DNA from: UBA525 sp964589765
GTDB lineage: Archaea; Nanobdellota; Nanobdellia; Woesearchaeales; UBA525
DNA length: 64,000 bases
Direction of reading: 5' to 3'
NCBI GenBank assembly: GCA_964589765.1
Contig: CAZPUM010000001.1
Location: 37,317 to 101,316 of the forward strand
Shown here: positions 41,753 to 49,887 of the stretch, in pieces
How the letters are laid out: each line of letters starts with the position of its first letter
Numbering within the stretch: the stretch's first letter is position 1
Translations under genes and position numbers: made by a program
The notes under the pieces: model-generated
Database searches by the model: none
What the model was told of the DNA's origin: nothing
What the model saw: the letters and a program-made list of their open reading frames with translations, nothing else

Positions 41753-42127
41753 TCACTTCTTCTTTGCAAGCCTTCGCTTGTCTGTTGTATCCAACTCAAC
41801 AATCATCAAGTTGCTCGCATTCATTCCATAAGGAACCTTTGTTGCGCCGTCTTTCTTGACAATCTCAACCTTTGTTACATAGACTTTACTTCGAGTTGTG
41901 TCGACCTTGTCAACCTTGCCCTCGCGTCCTTTGAAAGTGCCTCTTAGTACGCGGACCTTGTCACCTTTTCTCACTCGGAGTGAGCGGGTGCCGTGCTTTT
42001 CACGGAGGTCCTTGGCAAGGGTTGCATGAAGGAAGCTACCTCGAATATGATGTGGCGCATTGTACCTGTACTTGCGCTGCTTTCTTGGTTGCTTGCTTGC
42101 ATTCCATGTCGAACTGAATCTTGTCAT
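41753..42127 (-). CDS. rpl24: Ribosomal protein L24 (uL24)
   Basis: A 124-residue protein of archaeal L24/eukaryotic L26 type. A basic start (RKQRKYRYNAPHHIRGSFLHA) is followed by the KOW motif VRKGDKVRVLRGTFKGREGKV. The ATG at 42127 lies 5 bases after rpl14; the upstream GTG at 42136 is part of rpl14. Confidence 0.95.
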   Translation of the reverse strand: MTRFSSTWNASKQPRKQRKYRYNAPHHIRGSFLHATLAKDLREKHGTRSLRVRKGDKVRVLRGTFKGREGKVDKVDTTRSKVYVTKVEIVKKDGATKVPYGMNASNLMIVELDTTDKRRLAKKK

Positions 42128-42132
42128 TGTTA

Positions 42133-42534
42133 TCACACGATTATGTTAGCAACTTTGGCCACTGCTGGCCATCTCGCTGCCACTTCTTTTGCTATTGGTC
42201 CCTTGAAGATTGTACCCTTCGGGTTACCCTTTTCATCCTTGAGTACAACCGCACAGTTATCCTCGAAACTAACTCTAGTCCCGTCGGCTCTGCGGTACTC
42301 TTTTTTCTGTCGGACTATGATTGCGTGAACAACCTGTTTTCTCATGTCAGGCCTTCCTTTTTTTACTGCCGCGAGTACCATGTCACCGACACCTGCCGCG
42401 GGGGACTGACCCTTGCGGGTCTTGTGTCGCTTAACTGAGAATATTTTCAGGACCTTGGCACCCGAGTTATCACAGGTTTCAAGCTCTGCCCCGACTGGGA
42501 TTCCTCTTGTTACTCTTGCATTGACAGATTTCAT
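42133..42534 (-). CDS. rpl14: Ribosomal protein L14 (uL14)
   Basis: A 133-residue protein with the L14 patterns AELETCDNSGAKVLKIFSV, GVGDMVLAAVKKG and the C-terminal GPIAKEVAARWPAVAKVA. Standard archaeal position between rps17 and rpl24. Confidence 0.96.
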   Translation of the reverse strand: MKSVNARVTRGIPVGAELETCDNSGAKVLKIFSVKRHKTRKGQSPAAGVGDMVLAAVKKGRPDMRKQVVHAIIVRQKKEYRRADGTRVSFEDNCAVVLKDEKGNPKGTIFKGPIAKEVAARWPAVAKVANIIV

Positions 42535-42536
42535 GA

Positions 42537-42857
42537 TTATGCCTCTAGTATCTTTGTTACGATGAAGTTCTTTGTCTTGCTGATGGGTCTTGTTTCGCGA
42601 ATCTCAACAAGGTCGCCGGTTTTAGCACCGATGTCATTGTGTGCTTTGACCCTTGTTCTTGCCTTTGTGTAACGCTGGTACTTTGGAATGTACTTTCTTC
42701 GTTCCCAAACAACAGTTACTGTTTTGGCCATTTTATCAGAAACAACTGTGCCTGTGAAAGTTCTTCCTCTAACTGGGAAAGCGGTCTTCTCCTTCTCAGG
42801 AGTTTTTTTTGCAGACGTTTTTGTCGCCTTCTTTGCAGTGGTTTTTTCTTCGGTCAT
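42537..42857 (-). CDS. rps17: Ribosomal protein S17 (uS17)
   Basis: A 106-residue protein. The first 30 residues are a lysine/threonine-rich extension (TTAKKATKTSAKKTPEKEK); the S17 domain follows with FTGTVVSDKMAKTVTVVWERR and GDLVEIRETRPISKTK. The ATG at 42857 overlaps the stop of the RNase P gene (ATGA). A longer frame reaching 43046 is spurious because it covers that gene in another frame. Confidence 0.94.
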   Translation of the reverse strand: MTEEKTTAKKATKTSAKKTPEKEKTAFPVRGRTFTGTVVSDKMAKTVTVVWERRKYIPKYQRYTKARTRVKAHNDIGAKTGDLVEIRETRPISKTKNFIVTKILEA

Positions 42858-43012
42858 TTTGTTTCCTCGATTTGGTCTTTTATTATTTTTTTTCTTTCGT
42901 TTTTGGTGTCGATGATGAGTGTGTTTTTGGTTTCGTTGACGATGGTTCCTGTTGTTCCTTGAAACGTTTTGTTGGTTGCTTTGGTAATCGTAATTGTTTC
43001 TCCGATCTTCAC
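42854..43012 (-). CDS. rnp1: RNase P protein component 1 (Rpp29/Pop4), minimal form
   Basis: A 52-residue gene tucked between aIF1 and rps17, where archaea place Rpp29. It starts with GTG overlapping the aIF1 stop (GTGA) and ends with TGA overlapping the rps17 start. The translation carries the family core (KIGETITITKATNKTF, GTTGTIVNETKNTLIIDT). Most archaeal Rpp29 proteins are about 90-130 residues, so this one is little more than the central Sm-like barrel; the helical ends that contact Rpp21 and RNA appear missing. Confidence 0.82.
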   Translation of the reverse strand: MKIGETITITKATNKTFQGTTGTIVNETKNTLIIDTKNERKKIIKDQIEETK

Positions 43013-43320
43013 TGCTTGACCTCAATGGTTTCCGGTGCGAATCCAAGCCTGATGAGCTCGTCTTTCACGTTTCTTCGGTGGTCACCTTGGAGTTCGATTT
43101 GACCTCCTTTGGCTGTTCCCCCGCACGCGAATTTGTTCTTGAGCTTCTTCGCCAGGTCTTTTGTGTCAACCTCGTTTTCGTTGATTCCCGTAATGACTGT
43201 ATACGCCTTACCGAACTTTTTACGGTCCAGCTTCACCATTATTTTCTGCGATTCGCGAGCGATTGCCTCACATACGCAGAGGTCTTGTGGCAGGCCACAT
43301 GTGTTACAGATATCAGTCAT
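43009..43320 (-). CDS. Translation initiation factor aIF1 (SUI1)
   Basis: A 103-residue protein. An N-terminal zinc knuckle (CNTCGLPQDLCVC) precedes the SUI1 domain (YTVITGINENEVDTKDLAKKLKNKFACGG; LQGDHRRNVKDELIRLGF). It controls start-codon selection on the small subunit. It overlaps rpl29 by 4 bases and the RNase P gene by 4. Confidence 0.95.
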   Translation of the reverse strand: MTDICNTCGLPQDLCVCEAIARESQKIMVKLDRKKFGKAYTVITGINENEVDTKDLAKKLKNKFACGGTAKGGQIELQGDHRRNVKDELIRLGFAPETIEVKQ

Positions 43321-43517
43321 TGCTTACTCATCACCTCCTTGTTTTTTATTGTCATGATTCTAGCAATTGTTCTCTTGATTTCGCGGATTCTTCCAGACTC
43401 TTTACCAGCACCGCCAGTTGCGGCTTGGGACTTGTACTTCATGAGCTCAAAATTTGCTTTCTGAAGCTCTTTGTCCAAATCCTCCGGACTCTTTTTCTGT
43501 AAATCCTTGAATTTCAT
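43317..43517 (-). CDS. rpl29: Ribosomal protein L29 (uL29)
   Basis: A 66-residue helical protein with the pattern DLQKKSPEDLDKELQKANFEL and IREIKRTIARIMTI. Its start shares a base with the end of rps3 and its end overlaps aIF1 by 4 bases. Confidence 0.94.
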   Translation of the reverse strand: MKFKDLQKKSPEDLDKELQKANFELMKYKSQAATGGAGKESGRIREIKRTIARIMTIKNKEVMSKQ

Positions 43518-44302
43518 TATTCCTTAGCCTCCTTTTCTTCGGGCTTTTTCTCTTCGACCTTCTTGGCCTGTTTCTTAGGAGATTTCTTTTTGGTCTCCTC
43601 GGATTTTTTCTCTTCCTTGGGCTCAACCTTGGCAACCTTTACAGCCTCTTCAATCTCCTTTGCTTCTTTCTTTCCCGTCACTTCTTCAACAACGGGCGCG
43701 GTTGGCATATTGATATCAATCTGGTCAGGGAGTACTGTTGTCGAGGGCATTACACTTACCTTGATTCCAACGACCCCTGTCTTGAGTTCTGCGATTCTGT
43801 ATGCTACATTGACACCTTCAACTGCGATGTCGCCTGATTTCTTCAGATACCCTTGGTAAAATCTCCAGGTCTTTCCTCTCTGGCTAGGTACTTTTCCGCT
43901 GATTAGGATTTCAACACCTAGTGCGCCTGCGCGCATCGCTTCGAAAATCGCTTTGTGACCTATTCCTTTGAATCGTCCAGCTCCGAATCGCTCCAGACTG
44001 TTGCTGATCATCTCTGCCAGAATGTCCGGCTCAATCATTGGGTTGACAAGCTCTTCAATCTCAATCTGGGGGTTCTCCAGCTTGAAATCTTCTTTCAGTT
44101 CCTTTGTAAGCTGGTGGATGTTCTGTCCTCCACGTCCTACAACAAGTCCTGGCCTGCTACAACTGACCAAGATTTTCTCACCAAGTGGTGTTCTCTGGAG
44201 CTTAACTCTTGCAACACCAACCTTCCCTAGGCTGTTGAAGATATGCTCCTTTATCTGGAACTCGCGCATTTTCTGCTGGATGAATTTTCGTTCGATTGCC
44301 AT
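43517..44302 (-). CDS. rps3: Ribosomal protein S3 (uS3)
   Basis: A 261-residue protein with a KH domain (VSCSRPGLVVGRGGQNIHQLTKEL) and the C-terminal S3 domain (GVEILISGKVPSQRGKTWRFYQGYLKKSG). The last 50 residues are a lysine/glutamate-rich tail similar in composition to those of L22 and L32e. Confidence 0.95.
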   Translation of the reverse strand: MAIERKFIQQKMREFQIKEHIFNSLGKVGVARVKLQRTPLGEKILVSCSRPGLVVGRGGQNIHQLTKELKEDFKLENPQIEIEELVNPMIEPDILAEMISNSLERFGAGRFKGIGHKAIFEAMRAGALGVEILISGKVPSQRGKTWRFYQGYLKKSGDIAVEGVNVAYRIAELKTGVVGIKVSVMPSTTVLPDQIDINMPTAPVVEEVTGKKEAKEIEEAVKVAKVEPKEEKKSEETKKKSPKKQAKKVEEKKPEEKEAKE

Positions 44303-44306
44303 ATGA

Positions 44307-44972
44307 TTATTCCTTCTTTGCCTCTTCAGGCTTTTCTTCTACCTTTTCAACAGGCTTTTCCTCAACCTTCTCTTTTGAAACTTCCTTGTTATCTACAGGC
44401 TTTGGTTTTTCCTTTGATTCCTGTTTCTTAGGCTCAGGCTTCTGTTCCTCTTTTGGTGTTTCATCGGCCTCAGGCTTAGGTGTCTCTTTTTTCTCTGCAG
44501 GTTTTTCAGCTTTCTTTGGTTCAGATTTCTTCTTCGCCTTTTTCTCAGTCTCAACCACTATTACCTCAAGATGAGTCCTCTTGAACTCCCCACGGTACTT
44601 TGAGCGGTTTCTCATTGGCCTGCTTGCTCTGTTTGCCGCAAGGTGCTTGATTACAAGTGTTCCTGTGAAACCTTGCGCAGTTGCGTTGGCCTTTACAGCC
44701 GTGAACAAAACCAGGAACTCTGTGGCTGCCTTGACAGGGTATCGCCCTGCGCCCATTTTTCCTGGTCTATGTCCTACACCATCTGTGAATCTTTTGAATG
44801 GAATGGCTTGTGTCTTGCTTTTAACGCCTTCAAGAATTGTTATAGCATGTTCTATCTCTTTCCCTCTTAGGAAATTGCAAACCTCGATTGCGACCTTCGT
44901 ACTAATCGAAACGTCCTTTGCCATAGCTCTGGCGGACTTGGTCTCAACCGTTGTCATGTATGTGTGTGCCAT
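44307..44972 (-). CDS. rpl22: Ribosomal protein L22 (uL22) with long charged tail
   Basis: A 221-residue protein. Residues 1-145 are the archaeal L22 domain (KSARAMAKDVSISTKVAIEVC; KAATEFLVLFTAVKANATAQG). The last 75 residues are lysine/glutamate/proline repeats (many EEKP and KPEE units). L22 lines the exit tunnel, so the tail would lie near the tunnel mouth on the ribosome surface. Confidence 0.94.
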   Translation of the reverse strand: MAHTYMTTVETKSARAMAKDVSISTKVAIEVCNFLRGKEIEHAITILEGVKSKTQAIPFKRFTDGVGHRPGKMGAGRYPVKAATEFLVLFTAVKANATAQGFTGTLVIKHLAANRASRPMRNRSKYRGEFKRTHLEVIVVETEKKAKKKSEPKKAEKPAEKKETPKPEADETPKEEQKPEPKKQESKEKPKPVDNKEVSKEKVEEKPVEKVEEKPEEAKKE

Positions 44973-44973
44973 T

Positions 44974-45318
44974 TTACTTCTTTCCTACGTTGTGTTTTGC
45001 TATCTTTCTCGTCATTACGAACTGTCCTAGTCGCTGACCGAGCATCTCTTCGGTGATTGTGACTGCAACATACTCGTTGCCTCTGTGAACCATCACGGTC
45101 TTGCCTACCATTTGAGGAATAATAACCATCTCACGTGCTTGAGTCTTGACTTTGTCTTTCTTTTCGAGCTTTTTCAAGAGGTTCCTCTCCTCCGTTGAGA
45201 ATCCTCTTAGGATACTTCTTCTTTCCCTGCTTGGGATTAGCTGTGCAAACTCTTTTGCACTCATCTGATTGAGCTGTTCAAGCTTCAAACCCTTGTACGT
45301 GAACTCTTTCTTTGCCAT
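44974..45318 (-). CDS. rps19: Ribosomal protein S19 (uS19)
   Basis: A 114-residue protein of archaeal/eukaryotic type. A helical start (FTYKGLKLEQLNQMSAKEF) is followed by the S19 core (ARE MVIIPQMVGKTVMVHRGNEY) and GQRLGQFVMTRKIAKHNVGKK. Confidence 0.95.
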   Translation of the reverse strand: MAKKEFTYKGLKLEQLNQMSAKEFAQLIPSRERRSILRGFSTEERNLLKKLEKKDKVKTQAREMVIIPQMVGKTVMVHRGNEYVAVTITEEMLGQRLGQFVMTRKIAKHNVGKK

Positions 45319-45325
45319 TTTATCC

Positions 45326-46048
45326 TCAGTTGTTTCTTACTCTAGTACCGCGTGCACGGCCAGTCTTTCTTGGTCGAATCATTCCGACCTTGCGACCACG
45401 TGGTGCGTTCTTCGGTGAGATAGTTGGTCTTCCCTTTCGTCCGGAGCGCTTTCCTCCGAAGGGGTGCGCAACTGCGTTCATTGCAGCTCCGCTGACCTTT
45501 GGCCAGAACTTGTTCTTGGCCTTCATCTTATGGAACTTAATTCCTGCTTTCATCACAGGCTTCTCTAATCTGCCGCCCCCGGCAGCTGTTCCGAGCATTG
45601 CTCGGCATTCAGGATGGAAAGCTCTCTTTTTCTTGCTCGGCATCAGTACTAGGATTTTGTCCTTCTGCTTGCCGAGCACTCTTCCGACTGCACCACTTCC
45701 ACGAATGAACTTTCCACCGTCTCCTGGTGCAGCCTCAATATTGTAAACGAGGCATCCCTCTGGAAGCTCTTTCAAAGTGGTAGCATTACCGTAGTTCAGT
45801 TCTGCTGAACCAAGCGTGATTGTGTCTCCGACCTTGATGCCTTCAGGCGCAATCAGGTATGCTGTTTCGCCATCCTCAAACTTAACTTTCATCAAAGGTG
45901 CGGTATGATGTGAACAAGTCTCCAGGTCCAGAACTTTTGCATCACCATTCTTTCTTGGAAGCTTAACGTCTCCCTTTGAACGGAAACTCATAGCTCGGAA
46001 AGTGCTTGTTCCGCGTCCTCTCCTCTGCTGAATTAAGTTCTTACCCAT
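45326..46048 (-). CDS. rpl2: Ribosomal protein L2 (uL2)
   Basis: A 240-residue archaeal L2. The start NLIQQRRGRGTSTFRA is diagnostic; the C-terminal part has AMNAVAHPFGGKRSG, including the peptidyl-transferase-region histidine, and ends in RKTGRARGTRVRNN. Confidence 0.96.
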   Translation of the reverse strand: MGKNLIQQRRGRGTSTFRAMSFRSKGDVKLPRKNGDAKVLDLETCSHHTAPLMKVKFEDGETAYLIAPEGIKVGDTITLGSAELNYGNATTLKELPEGCLVYNIEAAPGDGGKFIRGSGAVGRVLGKQKDKILVLMPSKKKRAFHPECRAMLGTAAGGGRLEKPVMKAGIKFHKMKAKNKFWPKVSGAAMNAVAHPFGGKRSGRKGRPTISPKNAPRGRKVGMIRPRKTGRARGTRVRNN

Positions 46049-46049
46049 A

Positions 46050-46304
46050 TTACATCAACCCTAGTTTTGTTGCGATATCTATCGCGGGCGTTTCCGGACT
46101 GAACTGTATGTAAGCGCGCTTCTCGCCCTTCGATGTGTTCATTGTGTTAACCTTCAACACCTTTGCATTGAGTTCTTCCTCGACTGCCTTCTTGATTTCC
46201 TCTTTTTTTGCGTCGCGTGCGACTACGAAAATCAGTTTGTTCTCAGCATCGATGTATCTGACCGCCTTTTCAGTTGCCAGTGGATACTTTAGGATTGAAC
46301 TCAT
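46050..46304 (-). CDS. rpl23: Ribosomal protein L23 (uL23)
   Basis: An 84-residue protein with LKYPLATEKAVRYIDAENKL and the C-terminal KVNTMNTSKGEKRAYIQF. The ATG at 46304 is used; the GTG at 46313 would overlap rpl4. It sits at the tunnel exit and docks targeting factors such as SRP and NAC. Confidence 0.95.
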   Translation of the reverse strand: MSSILKYPLATEKAVRYIDAENKLIFVVARDAKKEEIKKAVEEELNAKVLKVNTMNTSKGEKRAYIQFSPETPAIDIATKLGLM

Positions 46305-46309
46305 GATTA

Positions 46310-47254
46310 TCACTTCTTAGCAGGCTTTACAGCCTTCTTTGGCACCTTCTTTGATACCTTCTTTGGTGTCTTTGCAACTTTTTTTGCAACTTTCTTTACT
46401 GGTTTCACAGGAGCAGGCTTCTCGGCCTTAACCCCTTTGTAGTCCTTAGTGAACAGCCCCTCTTTTTCGAGGCGCTCAATCGCGGACTTTGTGTAAAGTG
46501 TGAGTCTTCCCGGCCTTGTTCCTGGTGCTAACAACTCTGCATTGACTGCGTTAACTGTTGCGACCTCTGTGCCTGGGAGATTTCCTGCAGCCTTCTCGAT
46601 TGGCTGGTCATCCTTTCCTGTTACAAAAAGGAAGCTAACCGGACTCTTGTATTTCCTGCCTCGGAGTTTTCCGATACCTGCACGGATTCTTTTTTGACTT
46701 GCCCTGGCAAGTTCATCTGCGAATCCTAGCTGGACAAGAACCTTCTCAAGCTCTGCGGTTTTCTGGATTGACTCAAAGGAGTCATCGATAATGAATGGAA
46801 ATCCTTCTGGTATTTTGTGCCCTCTTGCAGTAATAATGTCTGCGTTTACAGTTGCAGACAAGGCTGCCCTGATGGCTTTGCGGTTCTCAGTCTTGTTGAT
46901 TTTCTGAGCCCACTTTTTCTCGGCTTTTGGACCGTGTGCTCTTCGTCCGCCGATTGTTCCTGGTGCCTCTGCACCTACCATGTGCATCTGACTTCCTCTT
47001 CTGCTGAGAATTTTTCTTGGGACTCTGCTGATTCCCTTACCGTAAGAACCACGGTACTTTCTTCTCCTTCTAGATAGGTCTGCAGCGTGCTGTAGTCCCG
47101 CGCGAGCAAATACTCCGTACGCCTGCCTTCTGGCTGACTGAAGTGCTAGAACCGCGCGGGTTATGATATCCTCACGTACTGACTCAGAGAACTGAATAGG
47201 AAGGGTGACATCCCCTGTGGCCTTGTTTTCTGTAGTCATTACTTTGAGTTTCAT
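46310..47254 (-). CDS. rpl4: Ribosomal protein L4 (uL4)
   Basis: A 314-residue archaeal L4. Conserved parts are GVFARAGLQHAAD, the arginine-rich loop RRRRKYRGSYGKGISRVPRK and GGRRAHGPKAEKKWAQKIN. The last 45 residues are a lysine/valine/proline-rich tail (KKVAKKVAKTPKKV), basic rather than mixed-charge. It starts 1 base after rpl3. Confidence 0.95.
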   Translation of the reverse strand: MKLKVMTTENKATGDVTLPIQFSESVREDIITRAVLALQSARRQAYGVFARAGLQHAADLSRRRRKYRGSYGKGISRVPRKILSRRGSQMHMVGAEAPGTIGGRRAHGPKAEKKWAQKINKTENRKAIRAALSATVNADIITARGHKIPEGFPFIIDDSFESIQKTAELEKVLVQLGFADELARASQKRIRAGIGKLRGRKYKSPVSFLFVTGKDDQPIEKAAGNLPGTEVATVNAVNAELLAPGTRPGRLTLYTKSAIERLEKEGLFTKDYKGVKAEKPAPVKPVKKVAKKVAKTPKKVSKKVPKKAVKPAKK

Positions 47255-47255
47255 A

Positions 47256-48251
47256 CTATTTCCTCTGTTTTGAGTTTAGGTCAATTTCTTCAACTGTTGG
47301 TCCCGAAACGGGCCTTTTGAGTCTGACCGGCTTGACTAATGTTATCATTCTTTTTTTTGGACCTGGAACACTACCACGAATTACTAGGAACTCGTTTCCT
47401 TGTTTTCCAACTCCATAATTGATGAACCCGCCTTTGACGTTTACTTCTTCAGGCTTGTCTGATATCTTGAGAATCTGGTTATTGTACTGTACGCGCTGAT
47501 GGTATCCCATCTGGCCCGCCATTGCCGTTCTGTACATGGTGTGCTGTTGTGCAACCCATCCGCCAAGAGAACCAGGCCTCCTGACTCCTTTCTCTGACTT
47601 GTGACTTTTCAGGCTGATTCCGAATCTCTTGACCGGGCCCTGATATCCGTACCCTTTACTGATTGCGTGCAGATCAAGGTAGTCGCCTTCTTTGAACACC
47701 TCGCTTGCCTTGATTTCCTTTCCGACAAACTCCTTGATTACAGCTAGTTTGTCAGCATTTGTTTTTCCACCTACCGCCACTTCAAAGAGTTGTGGTTTCT
47801 TTTGACCAATGCCTGTTTTGCTTGGCTGGGTCATGAGAATAACGCGAATTTCAACAATTTCTGGAGAATCAAAGGAGGAGTCAAGGGCGCTTGCGTCACC
47901 GGTTTTCTTTGAAGGGGTGACCTTGCGCCCGAGGTGCTTGTCCTTGCCAACAATCACCTCCTTGGCAACTTTTAGACCATAAGAGTCTGATGTGTATCCT
48001 CTAACGCTAAAAATGCGCATTGGTGGACACTCAATAATTGTACATGGAATGCTGATGGGCTCATTTTTTGATTTGGCAGTCTTGTGTGTTGCGACTGCTT
48101 TAACATGGGTCATGCCCATTTTGAAACCTGCAAAAGCCTGTATTCCCTCGCCATTAAGGTCGTAGCTCCTAACCCTTACGTACGACTTTTTAGCCCTCTT
48201 TCTAGGCCAGAACTGCATACTTCCTGCGCGTGGTTGTTTGGGCTTTGGCAT
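47256..48251 (-). CDS. rpl3: Ribosomal protein L3 (uL3), first gene of the operon
   Basis: A 331-residue archaeal L3. The start PKPKQPRAGSMQFWPRKRAK is diagnostic; internal marks are GFKMGMTHVKAV, the GYGYQGPVKRFG loop near the peptidyl transferase centre and GQMGYHQRV. Unlike most first genes here, it is preceded by a leader of about 125 bases with strong secondary structure. Confidence 0.96.
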   Translation of the reverse strand: MPKPKQPRAGSMQFWPRKRAKKSYVRVRSYDLNGEGIQAFAGFKMGMTHVKAVATHKTAKSKNEPISIPCTIIECPPMRIFSVRGYTSDSYGLKVAKEVIVGKDKHLGRKVTPSKKTGDASALDSSFDSPEIVEIRVILMTQPSKTGIGQKKPQLFEVAVGGKTNADKLAVIKEFVGKEIKASEVFKEGDYLDLHAISKGYGYQGPVKRFGISLKSHKSEKGVRRPGSLGGWVAQQHTMYRTAMAGQMGYHQRVQYNNQILKISDKPEEVNVKGGFINYGVGKQGNEFLVIRGSVPGPKKRMITLVKPVRLKRPVSGPTVEEIDLNSKQRK

Positions 48252-48377
48252 ATTGGATATCTCCAGCGCAGAACTATCTCAGAATCAACGGTTGTCCGTC
48301 GTACTGAAACGCATCCCGCGCCAGGCGTGGACAACAGGGTCCCGGCCCGTTTCCAGACGGGTCACTCTCCTGTGTTC
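48252..48377 (-). promoter_or_regulatory. structured 5' leader of the ribosomal operon
   Basis: The region between the inferred start site (about 48377) and rpl3 contains nested complementary arms: ACAGG/CCTGT (48370-48374 with 48334-48338) enclosing CCCGT/ACGGG (48357-48361 with 48346-48350), and a separate TTGTCC/GGACAA pair (48329-48334 with 48292-48297). Its G+C content is high compared with other gaps. No frame of meaning is seen inside. Autoregulation by a ribosomal protein is a reasonable guess. Confidence 0.45.
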
Positions 48378-48400
48378 ATATCGCGGAAACGCCAAACCGT

Positions 48401-48408
48401 TTATAAAG
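48401..48408 (-). promoter_or_regulatory. TATA box of the ribosomal operon
   Basis: CTTTATAA on the minus strand in the context CACCTTTATAAACGGT. The context resembles the rpl34e promoter (CCTTTATAAACCGT), suggesting a ribosomal-promoter consensus. Confidence 0.65.
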
Positions 48409-48421
48409 GTGTTGGTTGGTG

Positions 48422-48697
48422 TCAAGCCACCCTTGGAAACTCCCGAATTTGGTCATATTCGACGGGAATGGGTTCGCCTTCATCAGGGTCAGGGCCATCC
48501 CACATTGGCCTAGAGGCAGGGGCCAAAAAAACATACTGAAGTGGGAAAGGACTGTACAGCTCATAAAAACCTCCTGGAGTGCAGATTCGGGGCTTTGGAT
48601 AAAATTGAGAGTTTAATTCTCTCTGTAAATCAACCTCTGACCTAAAGGTTGGAAATAGCGTAGTGAAAACAGAGTTGGCAAACTTTCCAATATCCAT
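48422..48697 (-). CDS. small hypothetical protein
   Basis: A 91-residue protein, aromatic- and proline-rich (CTPGGFYELYSPFPLQYVF) with an acidic end (DGPDPDEGEPIPVEYD). A TATA-like AATAAACCCC region about 25 bases upstream and a start 25 bases after the hydrolase stop support it. It ends just before the ribosomal operon promoter. No family recognised. Confidence 0.45.
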   Translation of the reverse strand: MDIGKFANSVFTTLFPTFRSEVDLQRELNSQFYPKPRICTPGGFYELYSPFPLQYVFLAPASRPMWDGPDPDEGEPIPVEYDQIREFPRVA

Positions 48698-48721
48698 AAG
48701 ATAACAGGAGTTACCCGGGGT

Positions 48722-49384
48722 TTATTGGTGTTTCGAAACCCAGTTGACAACCGCTGAGACCATCGCATCTCTTTTTTCCAGATTATTGAAGTTATGGCCT
48801 GCCCCACCTATTATACATAGTTCCTTCTCCCCCTCAATTCCGAGGAAAAGTTCTTTGGCATCATCCAAAGGAACGGCAGTGTCCTCGGAACCGTGAACAA
48901 TCAGAACTGGACATTTGATTTCAGAGGCTCCTGCCAGAACATCCAGTTCTGCTCTCTGCTCGAAAAAATCCTTCTCAATAACAAAGTGGACATCCTTGTC
49001 CTCTCTGTGCCAGTCCACTTTCCCTTGTTTTTCGAGCTGTTCTCTCTGCTCAGCACTGAGTAACCTCAGAGGGTCCCGCAGTTCTGCGGGGCTTGCCAGA
49101 GAGACCACCCCTTTTACTTTCTCGCTTGACTGTGCTACGAGCAACGATAATAGTGCTCCAAGGGAGTGCCCAAGCAGAATCACATAGTCATGATTCCCCA
49201 CCTCTTCGATTAATTCATCGAGCATAGTCATTGGAGGGGTCTGGAGAAACTTGTTTTCATCAAGCGGTTTGGGGTAGTTCATAACCACCACTCTGTGTCC
49301 TTTTTCCCTCAGTGCTTTAACGCAGGAACCTATTGTTCCACTCTTGTCATTACTTAGAAACCCGTGGCTTGCTATGATTACCAT
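48722..49384 (-). CDS. alpha/beta hydrolase
   Basis: A 220-residue single-domain hydrolase. The oxyanion region is SHGFLSNDKSG, the nucleophile serine is in LLGHSLGALLS, the acid in VHGSEDTAVP and the histidine in GGAGHNFNN, so the catalytic triad is complete. It resembles short carboxylesterases of the YdeN/BAAT-like type. Substrate unknown. It begins 7 bases inside the P-loop gene before it. Confidence 0.88.
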   Translation of the reverse strand: MVIIASHGFLSNDKSGTIGSCVKALREKGHRVVVMNYPKPLDENKFLQTPPMTMLDELIEEVGNHDYVILLGHSLGALLSLLVAQSSEKVKGVVSLASPAELRDPLRLLSAEQREQLEKQGKVDWHREDKDVHFVIEKDFFEQRAELDVLAGASEIKCPVLIVHGSEDTAVPLDDAKELFLGIEGEKELCIIGGAGHNFNNLEKRDAMVSAVVNWVSKHQ

Positions 49385-49887
49385 AATTCCTCCTTTAAGA
49401 ACATCTCAACCCTGTCAGCCCTCAAGTCTGGGGCCCAGCAGGGGATTGACCTGACGGGGATGCGTTTCGCACAGTAATGTGCCATTATTCTTGTCGTAAG
49501 AGTTTGTTCTGACAACTCTTTCAACCTTTCTTCTTCGGGAACAAAGTGCAAAGGTCTTCTATGAAGAGAGAACACAAATTCGTACATTGTCCTGTCGATA
49601 AGTTTTCTTTGCTCATCTGGAACGACCAAATCATCGTTATAAGCATATACCAGGTTCTCAATCATGCCTTCATCAACAAAAGCGCCATCGGGGGCTTCAG
49701 ATTCTAGTTCCGCCTGGCGATTTATCACGGCAATTCTGAACTCCAAAGGGTTGGAGTTTTCTGGAAACTCTTTTCTAACCATTTCAGTAGCATTTGGCAT
49801 GACCACATAGCCTCTTTCTCTTAGAATTTCTGCCACTGTTGTTTTTCCAACGTTTCTTCCACCACTAAGTGCATACAATTTTTTCAT
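49378..49887 (-). CDS. P-loop ATPase/kinase-like protein
   Basis: A 169-residue protein starting KKLYALSGGRNVGKTTVAEIL, a Walker A motif of nucleotide-kinase or AAA_28 style. A Walker-B-like segment (GAFVDEGMIENLVYAY) lies in the middle, and an arginine-bearing lid-like region (RLKELSEQTLTTRIMAHY) follows. Short P-loop proteins of this kind often phosphorylate small molecules, but the substrate is not evident. The ATG overlaps the end of the frameshifted P-loop remnant upstream. Confidence 0.7.
   Translation of the reverse strand: MKKLYALSGGRNVGKTTVAEILRERGYVVMPNATEMVRKEFPENSNPLEFRIAVINRQAELESEAPDGAFVDEGMIENLVYAYNDDLVVPDEQRKLIDRTMYEFVFSLHRRPLHFVPEEERLKELSEQTLTTRIMAHYCAKRIPVRSIPCWAPDLRADRVEMFLKEELW

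Noticed and set aside
42857..43046. N-terminal extension of rps17 to 43046
   Set aside because: The extra 63 residues are composition-biased and coincide with the Rpp29 gene in another frame, which matches a known family and the archaeal gene order.
43009..43320. Zinc-finger regulator
   Set aside because: The N-terminal cysteines are part of aIF1; the rest is a clear SUI1 domain in its standard place.
48084..48616. Overlapping plus-strand frames across the rpl3 leader
   Set aside because: They run against the rpl3 promoter and the start of rpl3, and no family features are visible.
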